Positions 1 through 10,700 of a stretch of 64,000 nucleotides of DNA are shown in pieces. The DNA comes from Sycobia sp. Sy_11 (Eukaryota > Arthropoda > Insecta > Hymenoptera > Epichrysomallidae): contig JACCIC010000300.1 in NCBI GenBank assembly GCA_018907035.1, positions 342,501 through 406,500 of the forward strand, read 5' to 3'. The notes below the pieces were generated by a model. That model ran no database searches, was not told the origin of the DNA, and worked only from the letters and a program-made list of their open reading frames with translations. Position 1 is the stretch's first letter, and each line of letters begins with the position of its first letter. Both the position numbers and the translations under genes were made by a program.

Positions 1-239
1 GGTGGGGGAGTCTAGGGGCGGATAGGTCGCAGCCGAATTAAATTGGAGAAACTCTCCGCGCGCCCGGGCCCGCGGCCGGGAGACAGGAACGCCCGGTGTA
101 AAAGGTATCACGGGACGGCCGTGCCCGCGCACGCTCGGGGCGACCGCTGCCGCCGCCGTCGCTGCTACCACCATACACCACTACTACTGCCGCTGCCGCC
201 GCCGAGAGTGGCGCTACTACTACTGATACCCCTAGTACT

Positions 240-248
240 ACCACTGCC

Positions 249-281
<33 letters not shown>

Positions 282-282
282 A
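240..282. repeat. CTG trinucleotide repeat
   Basis: A run of about nine CTG units follows degenerate CTA/CCA triplets. On the minus strand it reads CAG. Both strands are open across it, but no splice or start context supports translation. Confidence 0.8.
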
Positions 283-645
283 ACTCTCCACTCCCCCCCC
301 CCATCGTGGAAGGGCCAAGTAATTTAGGAAGCTCATCCTGAGAGACAATTTAGCTTAATGAGAGGCAGCCAGCGTCAGCGAGCTCGGCGAAGAGAGATTC
401 TATATATATATAGAGCGAGCGGTACCAGCCATGATAGCCACCTCCCCCCCCCCATCTTTCCCTTTCCCACACGCGATCCGAGACCTCTCGTCTTTCGCTT
501 TTCGTACTTTCTCTCTTCCCCTCCCCCTCCAACCCCTAGCTCACTACATCCGTATCTCCTGTCCGTCTCTCGTTTTCTGCTGTATACGCGCGTGTGTGTG
601 TGTTTGTGTGTGAATGCGTAGATATGCATACATATACATACCCGG

Positions 646-653
<8 letters not shown>

Positions 654-695
<42 letters not shown>
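654..695. repeat. (TA)n array, about 21 units
   Basis: Uninterrupted alternating TA in a GC-rich flank, preceded by a CA/TG-rich leader. Confidence 0.95.
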
Positions 696-697
<2 letters not shown>

Positions 698-1080
698 GCA
701 CTGCGAAAGTGTCTTCGAATCCTTCGCTTATCTGCGATTCCAACCTCCCCGGCGCCCCTCGCCCCCTCCACCTCCGGCGCACTTTTCTATATCCCCTAGT
801 CGCGCGGCGCGTCCCCACGCCCAGGACCGGAGGAGTCCTTCGGATTACTCTCCAAAAGAATCAGCTGTGCGGAATGAAACTTTTTGAATAAAACTTTTTA
901 TCCGTCCCCGCGCGGGCTTGCGCGCGCCTCTCCCCGCTCACTGATTAAGCTTATCTCGGGACGATCTCGCGCTGGCGCAACGAAAGCTCCTCCCGTCGAA
1001 ATGATATGAGCGATAAGTGTGCGTGTGTGCGTGTGTGCGTGTGTGTGTGTTTGTGTGTGCGCGTGCATGGTACGCTGGGA

Positions 1081-1690
1081 AAAGAATCTTAATGGATTCG
1101 AATATCGGAATGGTTATCCAACGGTGATCGGCTATATTCGTTCCACAAAATAAAGGAATTTTTCATTTACATTTAAAAGAATCAAGTAATATTCATAAAA
1201 AGTATGTATTTTTATATACATACTTGGATAATACTCTCATTAGTAGAGATAAGACTTCATAAATTATTTGAATCTAGTCACTTATTTTATATATATAGTA
1301 TAATTTAAACGTACAATCCATACGACAAATTTGGACGATCATTGCGCTTGATCATTGCATAATTATTATACCGATATACACCTGTATTTTTAAATTAATA
1401 AAATTGATGCATTGATAAAATGAAGTTTTCATGTATTAACGAGTCGTTAAAGCGGTAAAAATAGCCTTTTTTTTAATACGAGATAATAAGAATATTCGAG
1501 AATCGTGATTTGATTTTAAAAGCGACAGAACGATGGGCAAATTTTAACCTTGTTTTAAAGAGTTCGAGAAGCGAATAAAACCTCTAAGCAATATACCTTA
1601 AGTTTTATTCGCCACTTTGACGAGATAATTATCGAACGATCGAGGCACGATACTCGCGTAATAATAAATAATATGAAACGATATTGTCCT
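1081..1690. other. AT-rich spacer with a small hairpin
   Basis: AT-rich unique sequence without a supported gene. It contains a short inverted repeat around 1203-1228 and a perfect 11-bp-arm hairpin at 1571-1612. Confidence 0.7.
1571..1612. other. 11-bp inverted repeat
   Basis: Arms GCGAATAAAAC (1571-1581) and GTTTTATTCGC (1602-1612) are perfect reverse complements around a 20-nt loop. No function is assigned. It is too short for a typical pre-miRNA. Confidence 0.7.
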
Positions 1691-1694
<4 letters not shown>

Positions 1695-1760
<66 letters not shown>

Positions 1761-1795
1761 TGTGCGTGTGTGTGTGTGTGTGTGTTTATATATAT
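1695..1795. repeat. Compound (TA)n-(CG)n-(TG)n array
   Basis: About 16 TA units pass directly into alternating CG (1728-1744) and then TG with one CG interruption, and end in a short TA stretch. The alternating purine-pyrimidine tract is nearly 100 bp long, a composition known to favour Z-DNA or cruciform structures. Confidence 0.95.
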
Positions 1796-1924
1796 GCACG
1801 CGCGGACGCTTGAATAGAATATTTTCAAATGAATGCCGGATCGTCTTTGAACTTGAAAAACGAGAAGTGTGATGAGAGGAGGGGGGGGGGAGAAGTTGAT
1901 TTTAGAGATCGGCATTACAATACA

Positions 1925-1926
<2 letters not shown>

Positions 1927-1978
<52 letters not shown>
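1927..1978. repeat. (TA)n array, about 26 units
   Basis: Perfect TA dinucleotide run directly upstream of a GC-rich segment. Confidence 0.95.
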
Positions 1979-1980
<2 letters not shown>

Positions 1981-2770
1981 GGGTGAGTGTCTTACTTAAA
2001 GGACGCCGTCCTGAACCGAGAGAAACGCACAGCTGCCGGTCCCGTTTCCTCTCCTGTACGAAGAAAAAATGGGGGATGCGGAGGGAGCAGGAAAGCGAGC
2101 CGGGGGTCGTGGGCCAGGACGAGGATATCGCCAACTAAGTTAAGAGGATTCGAAGGGAGATAAGTCGGGAGGCAGTGACGAGCCGACCGACAGAGACAGA
2201 GAGAAAGAGAGACAGAGGGGAAAAACACCGCGAGCCCGGGGGGTGGAGCCTATATACGCCAGAGTCGGTTTTCCGGATTTGCCTCGCGCGATGGCGGGGG
2301 GGGGAGGGGGCGAGTCCGAGGCTTACGCACGGCCTCGCTCCCACGGCTTTTGCGGGGGAGCTCCGCTCCTACGACGACGACGACGACGACTCGGCGGGGG
2401 AGGGAGGGGGCGATAAATAACGCACCCCGTAGAAGACGACTCGGCATTTTGTTTCACGTTCTGTTACGTTTTTCATTCGTTATTTATTTATTTCTTTCTT
2501 TCGTAGAGCGGCGACGACGGCGCGGCGGCAACCGCGGCTACTACAGCGGGTCCTGACGCAGAGACGCTTCGGCGGACGACGATTAGGTACATACGCAAAG
2601 ATACATAGAGTATGCGCATGGCGCGCGGGCGTACAATCGCGTACGCCATGCTGGGGCCGCGTGCGCCAGTGCGGCGCTGTTGGAGAGGAAAAGAAGAAGG
2701 GCCAGGAAAACCGGCTGTCGTGCCGGAGGGGGAGGGGTCGAAGGAGGTTTGCCAGAAACGGAAAAAAAGG

Positions 2771-2829
<59 letters not shown>

Positions 2830-2830
2830 C
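2771..2830. repeat. (CT)n array
   Basis: CT run of about 55-60 bp with single-base interruptions at both ends. It is polypyrimidine on +, polypurine on -. Confidence 0.95.
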
Positions 2831-2973
2831 CTCTTAGACTGTCTCCTTGTTATCTTCCGACGACTGGCTCCGCAGTATAAATATATATATATATATTCAC
2901 CCTCCCGCCGCCGCACTGCCCTGGCCATCATTGTTATATATACGGAAAATGGATGAAGTGAGGGAGGGAGAGA

Positions 2974-2978
<5 letters not shown>

Positions 2979-3014
<36 letters not shown>
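2979..3014. repeat. (TA)n array, 18 units
   Basis: Perfect TA run flanked on both sides by GA-rich sequence. Confidence 0.9.
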
Positions 3015-3018
<4 letters not shown>

Positions 3019-3179
3019 GATGAGAGAAAGAGAGAAGGGACGAGAGAGGAGCCGCGATGGAATCTTTTTAAGAAAGTAAATGGAAGGAAGATGGAAACGG
3101 GGGCAGGGGGAGGGAAGGGGGGTGAGGAGGCATAAAAATAAATGGGACCGTGGAGGCTAATGCCGCGCGTGTGTATAGT

Positions 3180-3181
<2 letters not shown>

Positions 3182-3229
<48 letters not shown>
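3182..3229. repeat. (TA)n array, about 24 units
   Basis: Perfect TA run at the edge of the GC-rich block. Confidence 0.95.
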
Positions 3230-3237
<8 letters not shown>

Positions 3238-4040
3238 TCAGTTGAATCTCATCGCTGGAGAATGTTGTAGAAAATGCCTATATATAACCGAGGAGAGATC
3301 GGGGAGAAGTAAATAAAAAAAAGAAAAAAAAAACAAAACTTGTACTTAATCTTGATTTGATTCCTGTCGTTTGAATACGACAAAAATACCTGCGTCCGAG
3401 GCAGTCCGACGATCATTGGAATTATTTGTTTTTCGTCTCCTTACGGCAAAAATATGTTTATTCGAAGAGAAGTTTATCCTAGTATGTTTATTGAAAATGT
3501 TTAATTGTAATATGTTTACTGAAAGACAAACTTTCCGAAAGGTTCTGATCGATAGTGACCTAACATCAATGACAAAATGTATGTCTATACGTGTGTGATC
3601 GACAAGAATTAATAGGGAAAATAAGCAATCAAATGAAAATTCTTAGAATATGATCTATTCCTATCTGAAAAATTATATTACTATTATATCAGTAATGTAA
3701 GAACAAACAATTCTATCATAAATATCTTATTATCATGAAATAGTAAATAATTTTGTTTATTATTAATCACCATCGCAGTTCATATTTTTGTATTTATATT
3801 TAAAAAGTGCAATAAGTTTCTCTTATAAATTAAATTAAATTCATTATGGCTGTAAATATATTCAATTTGTTTTAATTATATAAGTAATGTAGACTAGAGT
3901 ACAAAGAGTATGAACGAGAACACTATTTTCCATAGTCATTTTCAACGACTATGTAGTATTGAACATATGTGATATTATTCGAGCGTTTTCGTCTGTACTC
4001 GTTGTACCATGTGAATTATTAGTAATAATGTCCCACGTAC

Positions 4041-4074
4041 GTACGTTTATATAAGTACGTTTATATAAGTACGT
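4041..4074. repeat. 14-bp tandem duplication
   Basis: Unit GTACGTTTATATAA occurs twice in tandem and is followed by a third partial GTACGT. Each unit contains a TATATAA motif. It lies about 170 bp upstream of the candidate exon start at 4241, so it could be part of an AT-rich promoter, but nothing shows this directly. Confidence 0.8.
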
Positions 4075-4240
4075 GTATACCGACCACTTCATTAAATTTA
4101 TTTAGATTAGTAATTTATAATACGCAGTCTCTCATCAATTTACTCTTGTAAACTATTTTACTTTATTTAATCCTCAAATATTCTCCTACCTAAATATATG
4201 CAATTATTAGACCATCAATTCTCATAAAGTATCGATCGGA

Positions 4241-4313
4241 ATGCACGTAAAATTTCCAAGTGTCTTGCTTTCGATCGTATCATTGTTCATTGGCGTATTC
4301 TCAGTGGATTACA
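4241..4313 (+). CDS. Candidate first coding exon encoding a signal peptide
   Basis: I do not recognise the protein. From ATG at 4241 the frame gives 24 residues. A short N-terminal region with Lys4 (MHVKFPSV) is followed by a continuous hydrophobic core (LLSIVSLFIGVF), then S-V-D-Y. This matches the n-, h- and c-region layout of a secretory signal peptide, with a plausible cleavage around GVFS. The frame runs straight into ACA|GTAAGT, a strong consensus donor (GT at 4314-4315), leaving codon phase 1. Signal-peptide exons ending in a phase-1 intron are common in secreted proteins, neuropeptide precursors and Ig-superfamily receptors. No partner exon could be identified downstream, which may reflect a long intron. 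Chance ATG-plus-donor combinations do occur in 64 kb, so this is a candidate only. Confidence 0.4.
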
Positions 4314-4574
4314 GTAAGTACATATCCCCCATCCATTATGCAACCAAAAGCGAATGAAAAATATTAAGCGCAAAATCATCGCCGCGCGCGACGTGCTCGT
4401 TCGAAAAATATTTTTGTCGACGGCGTCGCCATCTCCCGAAAAAGTCACGAAGCCATCGGGACAAACGCTGCGGGTCGATAATAAGGAAAACTGAGGTCGG
4501 TAAGATCAAGCGACTATATAAAATCCGCGGCTCGCGCGATTGAAGGCTGCGCGAAGTCTATTGCGTACGCAGTA

Positions 4575-4576
<2 letters not shown>

Positions 4577-4637
<61 letters not shown>
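4577..4637. repeat. (TA)n array, about 30 units
   Basis: One of the longest perfect TA runs in the window. Confidence 0.95.
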
Positions 4638-4639
<2 letters not shown>

Positions 4640-4761
4640 ATCAAGCATGCGCGCACGCACACAGTGGCAAGTTGCCAAAGTGTATACGTTTACGTGCAGA
4701 ATCGCGCGCGGAACGTACCGCCTCCGAGGAGGAGGAAGGCTACATATCTATATATCTCAGT

Positions 4762-4765
<4 letters not shown>

Positions 4766-4798
<33 letters not shown>

Positions 4799-4800
4799 GA
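4766..4800. repeat. (GA)n array
   Basis: About 16 GA units, followed by GTGAGAGTG and a G-rich stretch. Confidence 0.9.
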
Positions 4801-5040
4801 GTGCGGGGGGAGGGGGTGGTTCTCCTGCGCTCTCAGCACCGCGCGAGATGAAAAGTTATTTTCCCCCGGCATAAGAAAAGAAGTGGTCCCATAAACTTCT
4901 GGCGTCGGCGACATAAACAAAGGGTGACTATTGCCGAGTCGGAGATTGCATTAGCTAAACATGACCCGGCTTAAGTACTTTGCGTTCCGGCTTATCCGGG
5001 CGGTTTTCGTAAATGGCGCATAATTTTCCCGACGAAGGAT

Positions 5041-6660
5041 TCTTCTTCCTCTTTTTTTTTTCTTTCTTTTTGTTTTGTTTTTTTTTTCTTCTATCATTTT
5101 TGTTATTTTTTTACATGCTTTTTTTGTATAGGGACAATGGGTTTTTGCTTTTTGAATAGCAAAATATTCTGAATGTGCAAGGATATGAATTTTTCTTTCT
5201 TTTAAATATTTTCCTCAAAACAATGATGTTAGCGTACTTGTATTACCAATGCAATAACTGAATAATACATATTGTTTTTCTTATTGAATGATTTACTACA
5301 ATAATAAAAGCTGATGTTCCAAAAGATTCGTTCATTGCACTTTTACGCATATTATATATGACAATCTTTTTATAAATTATGTGTGTATATATATATATAA
5401 TATACATCTGTAACTTCGAATAAAACTGATAAGAAATGAGAAAATTATTGCGTTATTTCTACAAACATTTATATAAAATATACAGTCAATTACTTTCGTT
5501 AGACATTTAACAAAAATTTATTCGCTCTTAAATTAACCATAAAGTCATATTTATTAAATTAATCAAAAGGGATCATTGCTGAAAATGGTTTAGCAAAAAA
5601 TTCGCGAGACTCGCAAAATGAACGCATGTATATGAATACGTATATATATATAAACAAGACGCGTCGCCGCTCTGACTATTAAAGTCCGCGGCGCGCGGAT
5701 TTAAGGCGGCCCGCGCCCGGCGCGATTTCAGCGTTCTAAACATAGGAAGTTGATACAGAAGGGTCTATTCTCGTTGCACGAGAAATAATCCCCCGTTGAA
5801 TCGCGGATGTTCGCGTGTACGTGTTTATGCGCATTATGCGCGCGATACGGATACACTCGTGTATGGAGTAAATTTTTGTGAAACCGATGAGTAAAATTGG
5901 AATGAAATTCCGGATAAAGTTTATAATTTATTGTAAAAAAAAACATAGAAATAAAAACAGTTACAGGTTTAAGAAAGTATTGTGAATTTTTTTTCTTTCA
6001 TAAATATATAAGTGACTTGTTGTCCATGTATAAAAATGTATTCAAATTCCCTTAAATAAAAATCATTACTGTTCGATAAACTGTCAATTACTTTACATAA
6101 TCCAGGTCGGTCGTAATATTACGTAAGCAATATTTGGTACATACGAATATTCCTCAAATATTATTATAAGCTCATAAAGTCACCGGGAGGGGGAGGGAAG
6201 GAAATTACTCGCTCTAACTCTATTTAATTATTTCTCAATATTAATTATTCATCGTTGAAAAATTATTATACAAATTTACCCGAACGATCTTTTTTTTTCC
6301 ACCCACGAGCCGAGCCATTAAGCTTTACAGCAGTATGGCCCTACCAATAAGTTCAAGACAGACTGTGTATTACGGAATTATTTACTTATCATTCGAGTAT
6401 ATAGGATGTGAATGGAAAGGAAAAGAGAAAAAAGATAGAAAATTCAAATGCCTTTTTCTTCCCGTTCGAATGAGTTTTTCTCCCATTGACCGTTGCGGCC
6501 GGCTTGGCGAGCCTATGCGATAATTGCGTAAGGCGGACGACTTGCATTTCCCTATAGTAAAATATTCGTATAAATACACATTTAGTTAACGATGAAGATA
6601 CGGCGGGCAAATAATTTATAGAAATAGGGGGACATTAATTAATTCCTTATAAATCGTCAT
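5041..6660. other. AT-rich spacer
   Basis: T-rich run at 5041-5110, then AT-rich unique sequence. A short CpG-rich insert at about 5655-5730 contains a CCGCGG-centred palindromic stretch. No supported gene. Short frames on both strands have no start, splice or domain evidence. Confidence 0.7.
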
Positions 6661-8340
6661 TTGTCTCGAGATCGTTCGGAGACAATTTACTGACAACGCG
6701 TACGTTCTCCTCTGTATGCGCGGTTAAACAGAGTTTGTCATTATCGTCGTCGCAATTTTATTCGTATAATGCAGGGAGGGCTAGCGCTCGCGCTGAAAGT
6801 AAGTAAAAACAAGAAAAAAAACAATCGAAAAATATCCAAAGAAAACCTTAGGCTACTTATCTCTCGTCGCCGATCGCCGCGCGCTGGCTTAAATGCCCCC
6901 CCCGCCCACTCCCCCCGACGTTATCGATACGACCTGTACGATATTTTTCACCCGAAAGTAGACGCGTAGCTATGAACGAACGATGAAGCTTCCCTCCCCT
7001 CCCCCCATCCCGCCAGCGACCCATCGGTTCGCAATTTCTCGCGCTCGGCCGTTTTTCGCGAGACAGTGGCTCGGTGAAAGAAAAAAAAAAGCAAAAAAGA
7101 GAAATAAATAGAAATCGATCGACCGCGCGACAATGATCGTTTTTGTTTTCTTCCCAAATCGAAACAAGACGAAAGTCTGGAATTTTTTTCTTTTGGAAAT
7201 TAATTAACATTAAAAAAAAAAAAAAAAAAAAAAAAAAACATCGAGCCGAAAATTATCCTGTGATGTGATTTTGCAACGAATCTGAAAATTTTGCAATGAA
7301 CGTATTTGATTGATAAGTCACTGAAAGAATCGGTGAAACGCTTTTTTTAATCTAAGATGTAAATTACGAATAGAAACCATTGTATAGCTGTTTTGCGTTT
7401 AAGGATTATTTATTCTAACAAGGTTGCTTCGGCCTAAGTGTACAGATTTTCTGCCGTGCTTCGTAGCCGAAACACATGCATACACGCACGCGCAAACACA
7501 CAGATTGCCGGAACAAGTATGCTTTCACGCATAAAACACTATCCGTGCGTTTTATTCGCAATTCACCTTGTATTATGAAAGTTCGAAAGATTGAAACATT
7601 GCTCACAGAGCCGAATAACTAATTTTTTCATAACAAAACATCGAAGCTCGAAATTTTGCCAATATCTTCGTTCTGCAGCGCTTTGAGGTTAGAACCGTTT
7701 CGTGGCGGTAAAAAAGCGCGCAGTAGACGTTTTTTGCTCTTTCGTTCGAATCGATGGTAAAACGCCGCGAGGCACGATGTCTCGCTATTTATGCTTTTCG
7801 AGAATAGAGACATTATCAAGCTCCGTGGTCCGACGACCGAGCTTTGTCAATAATTTCCAGTCGGTAAGCTGGAGCTTCGACCCGATGACGATCGCGCTGT
7901 ATTGCGCGGCTCTTACACGCAATCCCAAAATCTAACGATCACTCGGCAAATTTCTTATTCGAAGTTCCAGCGTTAAAAATCCCAACAGCAACAATAAAAA
8001 CGACAACAACCACAACAACAGCAGCAACAAGAACGAGAATTTCATGTTTTTTTTTTTTTTTTTACCCCCATCGAATTTTCGACCGAGTGGTGGCGTTGCG
8101 AAAAACCGGCCGTGTAATTGCCGTGGCCCCGCCGTCCGAACGATGCCGCGCTACGTCAGGAGTTTTCCGTGGAGCCCGGTACAAGACGAAGCTGATGTAA
8201 GCCCCTCCCCCCTCTCCCCGCCCGTCGACGAGCGCCTCTCGCAACAACCGCGCGGGGTGAGCGCAAGAAAAAAAAAAAGAAAGAAAGAAAAAAAACGGGC
8301 GCGCGCGCGCGCGCGGCATCAAGTGCGCGCTGATCTATGG
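6661..8340. other. Mixed-composition block, no recognised gene
   Basis: Includes a 27-base A run (7212-7238), C-rich stretches near 6894-6915, an imperfect CAA/CAG tract (about 7985-8035), a T run near 8046-8063 and an alternating CG run near 8297-8314. A non-repetitive frame at 7777-7861 ends at a GTAAGC donor-like site but has no acceptor or homology. Confidence 0.65.
7212..7238. repeat. A27 homopolymer
   Basis: Uninterrupted A run. The upstream sequence shows no retroelement coding region or target duplication, so it is not called as a retroposon tail. Confidence 0.9.
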
Positions 8341-8479
8341 CATTAGATCCAATTTGTTTACAACTCCCATTGGCTTTTTAAGCCAGGGAAGATTAATGAC
8401 GCTCCCAAGGATCTCAATTTATTGCTCCCCCCCCCTTCCCGCCACGCGGTGTGCGCTCGCGCGGGACCCCTCTCACTCT

Positions 8480-8482
<3 letters not shown>

Positions 8483-8524
<42 letters not shown>
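8483..8524. repeat. (TA)n array, 21 units
   Basis: Perfect TA run directly after a CT-rich stretch. Confidence 0.95.
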
Positions 8525-8527
<3 letters not shown>

Positions 8528-8590
8528 TCACCGTGTAATTTGTTTACTGCGCACCGTACATGCGCGGTCTACCTGCGTGTATATACCTCT

Positions 8591-8592
<2 letters not shown>

Positions 8593-8641
<49 letters not shown>
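8593..8641. repeat. (TA)n array, about 24 units
   Basis: Perfect TA run, 70 bp after the previous TA array. Confidence 0.95.
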
Positions 8642-8643
<2 letters not shown>

Positions 8644-8693
8644 GGACACTCGTACGTTCACATTCACCCTTTCGACTAGAGAAATATATATAT

Positions 8694-8695
<2 letters not shown>

Positions 8696-8732
<37 letters not shown>
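8696..8732. repeat. (GA)n array
   Basis: About 18 GA units. Confidence 0.95.
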
Positions 8733-8734
<2 letters not shown>

Positions 8735-8944
8735 CTTTTTACACGCGATATGGACCTCCCTTCCTCTCGCAACCCAGGTGAACCATCGTTAGACCTGTGG
8801 AGGGAAGGGAACAGGATAGCCGCTCTGCTCGTTGCTACCGCAGCCCCGGTGCCCACGTACGGGAGTACGAGTCGCAAGAGTCGTTAATTGCAGTGGCGAC
8901 CGTCTACTTTTCTACTCGTATCTGTGTATGTACGTATCTCTCCT

Positions 8945-8946
<2 letters not shown>

Positions 8947-8991
<45 letters not shown>
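8947..8991. repeat. (TC)n array
   Basis: About 22 TC units, the opposite orientation to the GA array 220 bp upstream. The two can pair as arms of a large stem. Confidence 0.95.
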
Positions 8992-8995
<4 letters not shown>

Positions 8996-9135
8996 GTGTG
9001 CATCTATGTGTACGTGTATGTATATAAAATATAGAAATATTACACGGACCGTAATATAAACGAATCAGCTCACGGCGCGCGGCTAGCAGTCTTGGAGCTC
9101 TCCACGCTCTCTTACTGTAAGATGTTCATAGAGCC

Positions 9136-9139
<4 letters not shown>

Positions 9140-9184
<45 letters not shown>
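9140..9184. repeat. (TA)n array, about 22 units
   Basis: Perfect TA run followed 85 bp later by a (CCG)n run. Confidence 0.95.
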
Positions 9185-9187
<3 letters not shown>

Positions 9188-9535
9188 GCATAAACGGCTG
9201 GACACCAATTACAAATCCTCGCAGCCCCCCCCCCCGTATTATAAGCGGTGCATTAATAACGTTTCTAGCCGCCGCCGCCGCCGCCGCGCTAATAAACTCT
9301 TCGATGAGAGAGAAAACGCACGTTGCGGCAGAAGTGAAGAGGGGGCGAGAGGGGTGGGGAGGACGGACAGCTATAGCGCAACGTTTTTCCTTTTTTTTCA
9401 GCAACAAACAATTAGCCATATATAGGTGCGCGCGGATCATTACCGTAATCGTAATTACAATCGCGGTGGCTATAGCTGCGATCCACGCTTAACCGTTATA
9501 TAGCTGACGCGCGATGGGGGTGGGGGTAATATATA

Positions 9536-9583
<48 letters not shown>
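9536..9583. repeat. (TG)n-(TA)n compound array
   Basis: Five TG units run into about 18 TA units. Confidence 0.9.
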
Positions 9584-9585
<2 letters not shown>

Positions 9586-9800
9586 ACTCGCTCTTTTGCC
9601 CGCGGTTCTCGCTCGTTGCGAAAAAAAAAACAAAGGCTGAGAATTACGGCTGGGTCAGTTTTTCCTCGGGGTGCATTTTTCTTTTTTACGCTTAAATTGC
9701 TCGGCTTAAACGCGCTGACCTTTTTAAGGGGCATTGGTGGTACTCCAACAGCGCCATCTGTTCTCCGCTCCTCCTACTCGTGAATTTTAAAGCTTCAAGT

Positions 9801-10700
9801 TATAAATCATGAAGCTGAAATACGTGCAAACGCACGATTCTCTAGACTCTAAAGTAACATAGACCGACTGAATTGTGACTATCAAAAATTAGACCTCAAA
9901 TCTGACCGGAATTTGACCTTATTAACTGAGATTTAATGAAAAACGTACAAAATCGTTCAAAAATCTTTAATTTGTTATATTTACCGCTTTAGATATTATT
10001 TAATTGCTTCAATGTTTTTTTTCGCCGAGATATTGTATTAGGCAACTTTTATCTTTCTGAAATTATTGGAGAATTGTATCTTACACCTGAAAGTGTTTTG
10101 AATTTTATCTTACACCAGAAAAAAAATCAATTCAAATAAACTAAAGAGTATTTGAAAAGTTAAACATGATCTTAGTTATCTATTTGCAGCTTTTTACGAA
10201 AAAATTTAGTTTTGAACGTATCATAACCTCAAATTTAGCGATCCTCGTCCTCAAAGCATCTGAAATATACGCAAATGTTACTATAGCTTTTGAGTGCAAT
10301 TTTTATTGACATGTGCAGTGATTTAACTGCATATTGACATAATTAATATAATATTTACATCAACAAGATTTTCTTATTCTTATAATAAATTATCAAGTTC
10401 TTATAATAAAGCTTTTTTTCTTATAAAACAATATCTGCAATAATAATCTTGTTTTTTAAGAATATTTTTTTGTTACAATGTTTTTAATAAAACATTTATA
10501 TCTATCGAGGAATAATGAAATACAAATTGATTATCATCAAAAGAAATTATAAAAGAATGACGGAAATCGAGACAAAATTGGATAACATTCGTAGTGTTGA
10601 TGTTTACAATTTACCCTTTTCCATGAAAGTCTATAGTAAAAATTTTGCATTGAGCATATTCAGAAATGCCTTTAAATATAGCGACTCCCTATCAGGCCAA
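9801..10700. other. AT-rich spacer
   Basis: Repeat-poor AT-rich DNA with local duplications (TTATCTTACACC-like motif near 10077 and 10108; TTCTTATAATAAA-like motif near 10377 and 10399). A 64-codon + frame at 10515-10709 starts with ATG but shows no domain and no splice signals. It is not called as a gene. Confidence 0.65.

Larger units (their letters stand above)
1..1080. other. GC-rich, microsatellite-bearing block
   Basis: No gene is recognised. The block opens with an imperfect CCG/CTA/CTG trinucleotide stretch (about 148-281, ending in a CTG run). It also holds short C-runs, a TA array (654-695) and a TG/CG-rich stretch (about 1018-1068). Open frames here are translations of these repeats. 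Confidence 0.8.
1691..3300. other. GC-rich microsatellite block
   Basis: The block holds the compound array at 1695-1795, TA arrays at 1927-1978, 2979-3014 and 3182-3229, a CT array at 2771-2830, an ACG run near 2370-2390 and many G-runs. A palindromic stretch lies at 2617-2652, with GCATGGCG and CGCCATGC as outer arms. No gene is recognised. Confidence 0.8.
3301..4500. other. AT-rich block with a candidate signal-peptide exon
   Basis: Repeat-poor AT-rich sequence. It includes the tandem duplication at 4041-4074 and the candidate first exon at 4241-4313. No other supported gene is seen. A 75-codon frame at 3371-3598 starts at a non-ATG codon and has no splice or homology support. Confidence 0.7.
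4501..5040. other. GC-rich microsatellite block
   Basis: Contains a TATATAAAA motif at about 4515 followed by GC-rich sequence, a TA array (4577-4637) and a GA array (4766-4800). No gene is recognised. Confidence 0.75.
8341..9800. other. GC-rich block, five dinucleotide arrays
   Basis: A dense cluster: TA (8483-8524), TA (8593-8641), GA (8696-8732), CT (8947-8991), TA (9140-9184), CCG (9268-9288) and TG/TA (9536-9583). The long Tyr-Ile, Glu-Arg and Ser-Leu frames here are translations of these arrays. Confidence 0.85.

Noticed and set aside
6769..6798. Possible 24-30-nt microexon between ATGCAG and GTAAGT
   Set aside because: Both splice sites are present, but the pyrimidine tract is weak and nothing anchors the frame.
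7777..7861. ATG frame ending at a GTAAGC donor-like site
   Set aside because: No signal sequence, domain or acceptor partner. ATG plus a weak donor is expected many times in 64 kb.
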